Source: an uncultured Collinsella sp. (lineage in GTDB: Bacteria > Actinomycetota > Coriobacteriia > Coriobacteriales > Coriobacteriaceae). Taken from it: a DNA stretch of 10,642 nt. The notes beneath the pieces are model-generated. The model saw only the letters and a list, made by a program, of their open reading frames with translations. It was not told where the DNA came from and ran no database searches. A program made the translations under genes and the position numbers. Shown here piece after piece: positions 5,677 through 10,642 of this stretch (positions within the stretch are counted from its first letter, which is position 1; each line of letters opens with the position of its first letter). The DNA is taken from positions 1-10,642 of the forward strand of contig CAJLAN010000038.1 in the NCBI GenBank assembly GCA_905204635.1, in the 5' to 3' direction.

Positions 5677-8178
5677 CTATTCGACAACGTCCTCGTTGTT
5701 TTCACTGTCACTGGCAAGCATCGCCGCGCCGGCGACCGTTGTCGCCACGGCGGCGGCAGCGAGCCCGGCGGCAACGCCAGAGCTGTCGCCCGTGTCGGCG
5801 AGCTTTCCGCCCGAGCCCTTGCCCTTGTTGCCCTTACCGTTCTTATCAGCGCTGCCTGCGTTGGAACCCGTGCCGCTGCCGGTGCCGGCGCCGGCAGCAC
5901 TGTCCGAGGCCGCTACGGTAAAGCTTGCGGCTCCGTCGCTGGCGAGCGTGTAGTTCTGCGCCGCGTTGCCCAAGAGACCGTTCACGCGCACCCAGTACGT
6001 TCCTGCGGCAAATGTTTCGCCCTCGGCCATTGCTGTGCCCGGAGCGCCGTTCGCGTCGTGCACAAACTCGAGCTGGGCCGTGCAGGCATCGGTTTCGAGC
6101 TTGCCCTCGAGTGATGCCGCAATCTTGGCGCGCACGTCTTCGCCGGCCTTAAGGCCTTCGAGTCCCTCAAAATGGGGCGTCAGCGCGCGTGGATCGATAT
6201 CGATGGGTACGGAGCCCTGCAGCCCCGTAACGGTCTCGTTGCCCAGGGCGTCGACATCCACGTATTCAATGGCAAACGCATGGCCCGAAGCTGTCGCGTT
6301 GAGCGCGTTGCTGCTGTTAACGAGGCGGAAACGGCCCTCGCCAACGGTCTTGCCATCCTGGAATGAGGCATCGCTCAGCGAGTCGCCGTACGTCATGCGC
6401 ATGCGGGTCGGGAGATAGTACGGGAGATAGTACGAAGCCGTCTGCTTGTGCTCCGTATCGTAATTGCGCTGATAGATGCTCCGGGCCAGCGCCGCATCAA
6501 CAAAGTCGGATGCGATGATGCCAATGTGCCTGAGGTAATCTGACTTTGTATCCTCAATGCCGCTGGGATTGATGTACGGGCTCTTATACAGATGCTCGTT
6601 GACTACTCGTGCCGAGGTAAAAGGATTGCCTCCGTGCGACAAGCCCGTGCAGCTGGTGTAGTTGATAGACCAGCAACGCTCCAGGACTTTCTCCTTGGCC
6701 CCGTTATCGTCCTCGACATCTACCTCGTTGCGCGTGCGCCCGGACGTTTCCTTCAGCGCATTATCGACCCAGCTGAGCTTGTCGGTTCCCGTGAGTTTGT
6801 ACTTGTCCTGGGCGTATACCTTGGTGCAATAGGGCTCTTTGTCGCCTGTTTCCCCCGCGGCTTCAAAGCCCCGCGCGTCTTGGACGAGACACATGGAACT
6901 GCTGTCGGTGTGCACTGCGATTTTGTTATCCCATTCGGTGAGGTCGAGTCCCCACGTGTGGCCGCTTACGCTGTCGCCGTCGAGTCCAAATCGACGTAGC
7001 AGGACGATCTTTCCGCGCACCTCGCCCAGTGTGGGAACGCGGCTCGACGTATAGAACAGTTTGGGGTTGTCGTCCAAAACCTTGGCGAAAGCCGTCGTAA
7101 CACTTTCGTCGGTAGCCTCGTCGTTGCCTCGTGATACAAGCATGATGAGCGCTTCTGTCGGGTTTTCGTTCAAAAACGTTTTGAAGTAGCCTATGACATC
7201 GGAAAGATGCAAAAAGTACGCGTCTTTTTTGAGCAGGTAGTACATCCCATGGTCGATGCCAGGGTTGTCGCCCTTTCCGAGCCGGATATCAAAATAGCGA
7301 ATGCCTTCGAGCAACTGCGTGGGAATGTAATCCTGCTGGCATTTTACTTGCGAGGATTGGGGCTCAGTGTCGTTGTCCACGCTGCAGGTGCCCGAATCGT
7401 GCGTGCCCGGGATGCTCAGCTCGTCGAGGAACTTGTTGTCCTCGACGTATTTCATCCAACATGGTCCGTCGACGTAGCTGCTGTACGTAATCCAGTCGAG
7501 GCTGCTAACCGTGGCATCGTTCTTTTTCATGTCGTAACCGATAAGTTCGAGCTCCCACGGAATGCTCTTACTCTTACTCTTATGACAGATCTTATTGTTG
7601 TCCTGGTCTTCGCCGTTCGATTCTATTGCCAGGTACTTAATGTCTTTTTTCTCGGTTTCTTTCTCGACCGTGCGGTCTCGGATGATATAGGTTCCGTTTG
7701 ATTGACGCTCGAACGCAAAAGAGCGGCTGGGCTTGCCGTCATGCTCGCCACTCCATACGTGGATGACCTTTCCGTCTTTGTCCGAGTCGCCATCGACCGA
7801 CCAAATGCTGTAGCCCGTCTTTTTATGCTCTTCGAAATTGAGCAAGGTGCGGATAGCATACCAGTTTGTATCGTCATTCTTGGTCGTTACGTTCTCAAGG
7901 ATGAGCTTGCTGGATGTGCCGTCATTAAACAGATGGCAGACGTTGCCGATGACGTTGCCGTCTTCGTTAACGCTTGCGGTACGAAAATAGCCCGCGGGGC
8001 GAAGGCGAATGACGAAATTGTCGAGGCTGACCGACGCTGTGGCAGCGTCGTCTGCAAATGCCGCTCGTGGGCCAATGCCCAATGCCGCGGTTTCGGGCAG
8101 GCTTGCAAGTGGCGACAACGCCGCGAGTCCAAGGCCCAACGTAAATGCTCGGCGGCTGATGGCGTGGTGTTCGGTCAT
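5677..8178 (-). CDS. Tat-exported, wall-anchored PI-PLC family protein
   Basis: This 833-residue protein carries a phosphatidylinositol-specific phospholipase C X-type domain. A twin-arginine signal (SRRAFT at 8-13, hydrophobic to about 28, likely cleavage after AFA at 42) directs folded export. Residues about 50-215 look like a ricin-type beta-trefoil (GKVIHVWSGEHDGKP...SFAFE). The catalytic region starts at about 250: IPGTHDSGT gives H260 and D261, RYFDIRLG gives R299, and DHG gives H310. Spacing is close to that of the bacterial PI-PLC active-site His-Arg-His; SDFVD near 558 may supply the late Asp. Residues about 615-757 resemble bacterial Ig/MBG-like modules (AGTYWVRVNG...NYTL). A Gly/Ser/Lys linker leads to LADTG (793-797), a hydrophobic helix and an acidic tail. 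The enzyme would cleave PI or GPI-type lipids at the surface. The start has GGAGAAG just upstream. Confidence 0.9.
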   Translation of the reverse strand: MTEHHAISRRAFTLGLGLAALSPLASLPETAALGIGPRAAFADDAATASVSLDNFVIRLRPAGYFRTASVNEDGNVIGNVCHLFNDGTSSKLILENVTTKNDDTNWYAIRTLLNFEEHKKTGYSIWSVDGDSDKDGKVIHVWSGEHDGKPSRSFAFERQSNGTYIIRDRTVEKETEKKDIKYLAIESNGEDQDNNKICHKSKSKSIPWELELIGYDMKKNDATVSSLDWITYSSYVDGPCWMKYVEDNKFLDELSIPGTHDSGTCSVDNDTEPQSSQVKCQQDYIPTQLLEGIRYFDIRLGKGDNPGIDHGMYYLLKKDAYFLHLSDVIGYFKTFLNENPTEALIMLVSRGNDEATDESVTTAFAKVLDDNPKLFYTSSRVPTLGEVRGKIVLLRRFGLDGDSVSGHTWGLDLTEWDNKIAVHTDSSSMCLVQDARGFEAAGETGDKEPYCTKVYAQDKYKLTGTDKLSWVDNALKETSGRTRNEVDVEDDNGAKEKVLERCWSINYTSCTGLSHGGNPFTSARVVNEHLYKSPYINPSGIEDTKSDYLRHIGIIASDFVDAALARSIYQRNYDTEHKQTASYYLPYYLPTRMRMTYGDSLSDASFQDGKTVGEGRFRLVNSSNALNATASGHAFAIEYVDVDALGNETVTGLQGSVPIDIDPRALTPHFEGLEGLKAGEDVRAKIAASLEGKLETDACTAQLEFVHDANGAPGTAMAEGETFAAGTYWVRVNGLLGNAAQNYTLASDGAASFTVAASDSAAGAGTGSGTGSNAGSADKNGKGNKGKGSGGKLADTGDSSGVAAGLAAAAVATTVAGAAMLASDSENNEDVVE
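6409..6432. repeat. Perfect 12-bp tandem duplication inside the PI-PLC gene
   Basis: The unit CGGGAGATAGTA occurs twice in a row with no mismatch, encoding a duplicated Tyr-Tyr-Leu-Pro (residues 583-590). Perfect DNA identity suggests a recent in-frame slippage event. Confidence 0.9.
7565..7582. repeat. Hexanucleotide repeat (CTCTTA)x3 inside the PI-PLC gene
   Basis: Three perfect copies of CTCTTA encode alternating Lys-Ser (KSKSKS, near residues 200-205). Change in copy number would stay in frame and lengthen or shorten a basic surface loop. Confidence 0.9.
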
Positions 8179-8483
8179 AACTTCTCCATTCGTAGAGTGC
8201 GGTTATGCGATAGTTTTGGTCACTATACTGCTCAGATGTTTAAAGATGCTGGTTTAATTGTCTGCGCGGCGCAATAAATCGGCGGGCGGACGTGTTGGGG
8301 TGCTTGTCGTTTTCGTACTGTTGCTACATTTGGAGCGGTTCCGGCGTCCGGCATCCTCGCGTTCGTTGGCTACCGGCATAAGAAAGGGAGGGTCGGTTTA
8401 CCGGCCCTCCCTGGGTACGAAGCGCTGGGGTACCGTCGCTTGTTTGCACTGCGCCCGTGTTTCCCGCTGCGCTCGCCAGTTAC
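8179..8483. other. 305-bp gene-free stretch
   Basis: This segment separates the PI-PLC gene from the first lipoprotein gene, both on the minus strand. It contains a TATAGT -10-like hexamer on the minus strand (8222-8227) about 44 nt before the PI-PLC start, with no clear -35 box, and the lipoprotein terminator at 8376-8412. The remainder shows no gene or repeat. Confidence 0.6.
8376..8412 (-). terminator. Intrinsic terminator of lipoprotein gene 1
   Basis: AGGGAGGGTCGG-ttta-CCGGCCCTCCCT forms a 12-bp stem (one T-G wobble) with a 4-nt loop; the minus-strand tail reads TTCTTATG directly after the stem's closing T. It lies 72 nt beyond the lipoprotein stop and separates it from the PI-PLC gene. 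Confidence 0.88.
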
Positions 8484-9077
8484 TTAGCGCTTGATCTCGA
8501 TATCGTCGAGCTTGACGTCCATGGCCTCGGTCTTGGCCTCGGCGATGTCGTCGGCAAATTCCAGAGACTTCATCATGGTCTCGACGGCGTCCTTGTGCTC
8601 CTCGACGTTGTCGATGCGCACATACACGCTGCCACCGTCAACGTCGGTGAAGTACTCGGTCGTCACGCCGCCCGAGTGTGTAAAGTAGGCGTTGCGCCAG
8701 GTCTTGCCGTTGTACTTGACGGGGTCATTCTCGGTCCACTCAAAGCTGGCATTCCACTTTGCCTCGTAGTCGAACAGTTCATCGGCGTTCTTGTCAGAGT
8801 CGAAGACGGGGATGAAGCGATCGCTGGCGTGCTCGCTCTCGGTGAACTTAAACTGGGCCCTGTCGGCGGTGTCGCCTGCGACGTCGGTGATCTCGACGCC
8901 CTCGGGGACCTCGACCTTAAACCAAATGAAGTCGGTCCTCATATCCACGGCTGGCTTTTCTGCTCCGCCGCCACCTCCACTGCCGGTAGCGCCGCCGCTG
9001 CCACCGCAGCCCACCAGGGCAACCGCGGCAAAGAGACTGATGCAGAGGGTGAGAATCGCAAAGGCCTTCTTTTTCAT
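8484..9077 (-). CDS. Putative surface lipoprotein 1 (paralogue of the next gene)
   Basis: This 197-residue product has a type II signal peptide: MKKK, a hydrophobic stretch, and the lipobox LVGC with lipidated Cys at 24. A Gly/Ser linker (25-40) follows, so the mature protein is tethered to the outer face of the membrane. The folded part has IWFKVEVPEGV (51-61), ADRAQFKF, DRFIPVF, KYNGKTW (121-127), a SVYVRIDN strand (150-157) and a final acidic segment ending DDIEIKR. No known domain is recognised. The neighbouring upstream gene encodes a clear paralogue with the same motif order and the same lipid Cys position. GAGGAGG lies 8 nt before the ATG. Own promoter region and terminator indicate separate transcription. 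Its function is unknown; substrate binding is a guess from location only. Confidence 0.9.
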   Translation of the reverse strand: MKKKAFAILTLCISLFAAVALVGCGGSGGATGSGGGGGAEKPAVDMRTDFIWFKVEVPEGVEITDVAGDTADRAQFKFTESEHASDRFIPVFDSDKNADELFDYEAKWNASFEWTENDPVKYNGKTWRNAYFTHSGGVTTEYFTDVDGGSVYVRIDNVEEHKDAVETMMKSLEFADDIAEAKTEAMDVKLDDIEIKR

Positions 9078-9124
9078 GGTCGTGTCCTCCTCGATCTGTA
9101 ACCGCCCATGGATTACCTGCCTTT

Positions 9125-9130
9125 ACTGTA
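9125..9130 (-). promoter_or_regulatory. Candidate -10 box of lipoprotein gene 1
   Basis: The minus strand reads TACAGT, 48 nt before the start codon. No good -35 box precedes it; instead the 19-bp element ends 19 nt upstream, about where an activator overlapping the -35 region would bind. Confidence 0.35.
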
Positions 9131-9149
9131 CGCGTGGACGGCTCGCTAG

Positions 9150-9168
9150 GGTGGGCCATGTGTCCCAT
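9150..9168. promoter_or_regulatory. 19-bp near-palindromic element, copy A
   Basis: GGTGGGCCATGTGTCCCAT occurs here and, identically, at 10116-10134. Its core TGGGCCA-tg-TGTCCCA is an inverted repeat with 6 of 7 arm positions matching, as for a dimeric regulator. It lies 73-91 nt before lipoprotein gene 1 and beyond the terminator of lipoprotein gene 2, so it belongs to the promoter region of gene 1. Confidence 0.65.
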
Positions 9169-9212
9169 TCTGAGGGCCGGATTTGCGCCGTTAAGTGGCA
9201 ATATGCACGGGT

Positions 9213-9249
9213 CCAAAAGAGGGGAGGGCCGGTGCTGTCGGCCCTCCCC
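9213..9249 (-). terminator. Intrinsic terminator of lipoprotein gene 2
   Basis: GGGGAGGGCCG-gtgctgt-CGGCCCTCCCC is a perfect 11-bp stem with a 7-nt loop; the minus-strand tail is TCTTTTGG. It lies 70 nt beyond the stop of lipoprotein gene 2. The stem sequence closely resembles the terminator of lipoprotein gene 1, consistent with duplication of the whole unit. Confidence 0.9.
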
Positions 9250-9318
9250 GGGTTGGGCGCCCGTTGTTTTAATGGGGCGCATGTGCGCGGGTGCGCGTAG
9301 GCGCGTGCGGGTGTCCCG

Positions 9319-9918
9319 TTACTTGATCTCGATGCTCGAAATCTCGACTTCGCGTGCCTCGGAAACTGCCTCTTCCATGTCATCGGGGAACTCGATGGAG
9401 TTGAGGAGTGCCTCGGCTTCTTTCTTGTGCTGGTCGAAGTTCGAGATGAGGACGTAGACGCTTCCCGGCTCAACATCGGTAAAAAGCATGGTTGAGATGC
9501 CGCTGTTGTCCTCGTATGTTCCGACGAGCCACGTCCTGCCGTTATACTCGACGGACCCGCCATCCTTCCACTGGAACGTATCCCCCTTCTTTTCCGCCTG
9601 GTCGGCGTGGGATTCCTCGGCCGTCAGCGCTTTTTTCCAAACGGGGATAAAGCGATCGGCCGAGGCGTTCTCGTCTTCGGGGAAGGTGAGCTGGACCCTG
9701 TCGGCATTCTTGCCGGCAGAGTCGCTTACGCCGACGCCCTCGGGCATCTCGACCTTAAACCAGATGTAGTCGGTCTTCTTGGCGACGGGGGCCTTTTCCT
9801 TGCTCTCGCTCTTGGGGGCGCTGCCGCCGCCCGATGCGCTCCCGCCGCAGCCCACAAGGGCGAGCGCGGCAAAGAGGGCGATGCAAAGGGAAAGGATTGA
9901 TAGGGTCTTTTTCATCAT
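9319..9918 (-). CDS. Putative surface lipoprotein 2 (paralogue of the previous gene)
   Basis: This 199-residue lipoprotein has MMKKT, a hydrophobic segment and lipobox LVGC with Cys at 24, then a Ser/Gly/Lys linker to about 48. The mature part repeats the order of lipoprotein 1: YIWFKVEMPEGV (51-62), ADRVQLTF, ADRFIPVW (87-94), EYNGRTW (124-130), LFTDVEPGSVYVLISN (145-160), QHKKEAEALLNSIEF and an acidic end SSIEIK. The two proteins differ most in the linker and in the region 95-120. Start 9918 is chosen because AAGGAGG lies exactly 8 nt upstream; a longer in-frame ATG at 9951 would place charged residues before the signal peptide. No function is recognised. The pair probably arose by tandem duplication, each copy keeping its own regulatory region. 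Confidence 0.9.
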   Translation of the reverse strand: MMKKTLSILSLCIALFAALALVGCGGSASGGGSAPKSESKEKAPVAKKTDYIWFKVEMPEGVGVSDSAGKNADRVQLTFPEDENASADRFIPVWKKALTAEESHADQAEKKGDTFQWKDGGSVEYNGRTWLVGTYEDNSGISTMLFTDVEPGSVYVLISNFDQHKKEAEALLNSIEFPDDMEEAVSEAREVEISSIEIK

Positions 9919-9926
9919 GGTGGCGT

Positions 9927-9933
9927 CCTCCTT
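9927..9933 (-). promoter_or_regulatory. Ribosome binding site fixing the lipoprotein 2 start
   Basis: AAGGAGG on the minus strand, 8 nt before the ATG at 9918, lies within the sequence that a start at 9951 would translate, so the shorter form is preferred. Confidence 0.8.
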
Positions 9934-10115
9934 GTCTGCTGATGACATCACGGCGCCGCATGCTGTTGGGGTACTGATTGCGCTGGCGGCGGATGTCTCT
10001 GTGTACTGTGCGACTTATGCCTCCGTTCATCGCTTGTGGCCGTTGCGCGGCCGTTCCCCAACGGGTTCCTTACTTATAGATATGCCCCAGCTTGTGCTGC
10101 TCGGGAGTCTCGAAA

Positions 10116-10134
10116 GGTGGGCCATGTGTCCCAT
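10116..10134. promoter_or_regulatory. 19-bp near-palindromic element, copy B
   Basis: This copy is identical in all 19 bases to that at 9150-9168, while flanking sequence on both sides differs. It lies 198-216 nt before lipoprotein gene 2 and 164-182 nt before the divergent cyclodeaminase gene, so it could act on either. Its farther placement from the lipoprotein start than in copy A leaves its target less certain. Confidence 0.6.
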
Positions 10135-10189
10135 GTTTGCGTTGGCATGGCCTATCGTGTGCCATAGAAATCCGCGATGGCCAGGTGCG

Positions 10190-10218
10190 CTGACGCTCGC
10201 GTACTTATGGGCTAGACT
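10190..10218 (+). promoter_or_regulatory. Candidate sigma-70-type promoter of the cyclodeaminase gene
   Basis: CTGACG (10190-10195) and TAGACT (10213-10218) are spaced by 17 nt and match 4 of 6 positions of each consensus box. Transcription would start near 10225, giving a 70-nt leader that includes the hairpin at 10241-10268. Confidence 0.5.
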
Positions 10219-10240
10219 TAGCACCATTACGTGATCGATG

Positions 10241-10268
10241 CGGTCGGCCGGCGTCGGCCGCCCGACCG
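10241..10268 (+). promoter_or_regulatory. GC-rich leader hairpin before the cyclodeaminase gene
   Basis: CGGTCG pairs with CGACCG, and inside it GCCG pairs with CGGC around a GCGT loop, leaving a CGCC bulge on the 3' side. No T run follows (the next bases are ATATATAT), so it is not a normal terminator. It may stabilise the leader or tune translation. Confidence 0.4.
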
Positions 10269-10297
10269 ATATATATGACTTGAAGGTGCGTGTGCGT

Positions 10298-10642
10298 ATG
10301 AGCCAAGAGATGATGGATAAAACCTGTCGCGGTTTTGCCGAGGCGCTGGCCGCGCGCGAGCCAGTTCCCGGTGGTGGCAGCGCGAGCGCTTTTGTGGGCG
10401 CGCTGGGCGCCTCGCTGTGCGGAATGGTTGCCCGCTACGGTGCGACCAATCCCGCGCTTGCTGATCGTGCGGATGACCTGACGCGTGCGTTTGCCCAGGC
10501 AGACGAGTTGGCGCAGGAGCTTGTGGGTCTGGTCGCCGAGGACGTTCGTGCGTACGGCCAGGTGTCCGCTGCGTACGGTATTCCGCGTGAGGACCCGGCC
10601 CGACCGGCTGCGATTCAGGATGCGCTGCATGTGGCCGCTATG
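10298..10642 (+). CDS. Cyclodeaminase/cyclohydrolase family protein, 3' end outside window (partial)
   Basis: The frame opens at ATG 10298 and is still open at the right edge; 115 residues are visible of a family usually about 200 long. The N-terminal helix and signature FAEALAAREPVPGGGSASAFVGALGASLCGMVARYG (roughly residues 14-49; the PVPGGGSASA core is diagnostic) match formiminotetrahydrofolate cyclodeaminase / methenyl-tetrahydrofolate cyclohydrolase proteins (FTCD C-terminal domain, FchA-like). These cytosolic helical enzymes convert formimino- or methenyl-tetrahydrofolate, linking histidine or purine breakdown to one-carbon metabolism. It is a stand-alone version, not fused to a formiminotransferase at its N-terminus. 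The ribosome binding site is weak (AAGG, 11 nt upstream); GTG at 10292 is an alternative start. Its function within the pathway cannot be settled without the neighbours beyond the window. Confidence 0.88.
   Translation, partial: MSQEMMDKTCRGFAEALAAREPVPGGGSASAFVGALGASLCGMVARYGATNPALADRADDLTRAFAQADELAQELVGLVAEDVRAYGQVSAAYGIPREDPARPAAIQDALHVAAM

Larger units (their letters stand above)
9919..10297. other. 379-bp divergent regulatory region
   Basis: This region between lipoprotein gene 2 and the divergent cyclodeaminase gene contains no convincing gene. It holds the lipoprotein 2 ribosome binding site, TATAAG-like sequence on the minus strand near 10074-10079, copy B of the 19-bp element at 10116-10134, a plus-strand promoter at 10190-10218 and a GC-rich leader hairpin at 10241-10268. 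Confidence 0.6.

Noticed and set aside
5656..6114. 152-residue plus-strand open frame opposite the PI-PLC C-terminus
   Set aside because: It begins at the PI-PLC 3' end and runs antisense through the linker and Ig-like part; no start signal or domain supports it.
8222..8228. Plus-strand promoter from TATACT near 8224
   Set aside because: No -35 box at proper spacing and no plus-strand gene follows; the overlapping minus-strand TATAGT fits the PI-PLC gene better.
7207..8277. Two adjoining plus-strand open frames (164 and 191 residues) opposite the PI-PLC gene
   Set aside because: No ribosome binding site or recognisable motif; the minus-strand frame has a Tat signal, catalytic motifs and a terminator.
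8457..9101. 214-residue plus-strand open frame over lipoprotein gene 1
   Set aside because: It is antisense to a gene with a clear lipobox, ribosome binding site and paralogue; Leu/Val/Gly-rich translation is a usual shadow of GC-rich coding DNA.

Overview
The window looks like chromosomal DNA of a GC-rich Gram-positive gut actinobacterium, most likely Collinsella or another member of the Coriobacteriia. This is inferred from GC-biased codon use, the lipoprotein signal peptides, an LAxTG-type wall-sorting motif, and consistent Shine-Dalgarno sites about 8 nt before start codons. No rRNA, tRNA, CRISPR array or insertion sequence is visible.

Layout, left to right. (1) The 3' part of a plus-strand gene for a membrane-anchored protein with a Pro/Gln/Tyr-rich N-terminal region, one transmembrane helix, a PASTA-like extracytoplasmic domain and a tail of 7-residue repeats. 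It runs tail-to-tail, 12 bp apart, into (2) a minus-strand cation diffusion facilitator with an N-D-D-D metal site that points to manganese. Divergent from it is (3) a plus-strand protein of unknown function with two four-cysteine zinc ribbons. (4) A 425-bp non-coding stretch follows, holding a structured RNA candidate with a T-box-like core, a strong terminator and a possible fossil C-terminus. (5) A minus-strand DUF1016/YhcG-type PD-(D/E)XK nuclease comes next, and divergent from it (6) a small plus-strand PH-like protein. (7) A large minus-strand gene encodes a Tat-exported, probably wall-anchored PI-PLC-family protein. (8, 9) Two tandem paralogous minus-strand lipoproteins follow, each with its own promoter region and a similar GC-rich terminator. 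(10) At the right edge is the 5' part of a plus-strand cyclodeaminase/cyclohydrolase family gene of folate metabolism, which runs off the window.

Most genes are single transcription units, so there is no clear operon. The common theme is the cell surface: four of ten genes encode exported or membrane-anchored proteins besides the metal transporter. The most interesting non-coding signals are a 19-bp near-palindromic element, identical upstream of both lipoprotein genes and with a degenerate relative in the CDF/zinc-ribbon divergent promoter region, and the orphan T-box-like RNA at about 3777-3917. The transcript direction of that RNA leads into the 3' end of the opposite-strand nuclease gene, not to any gene it could control.
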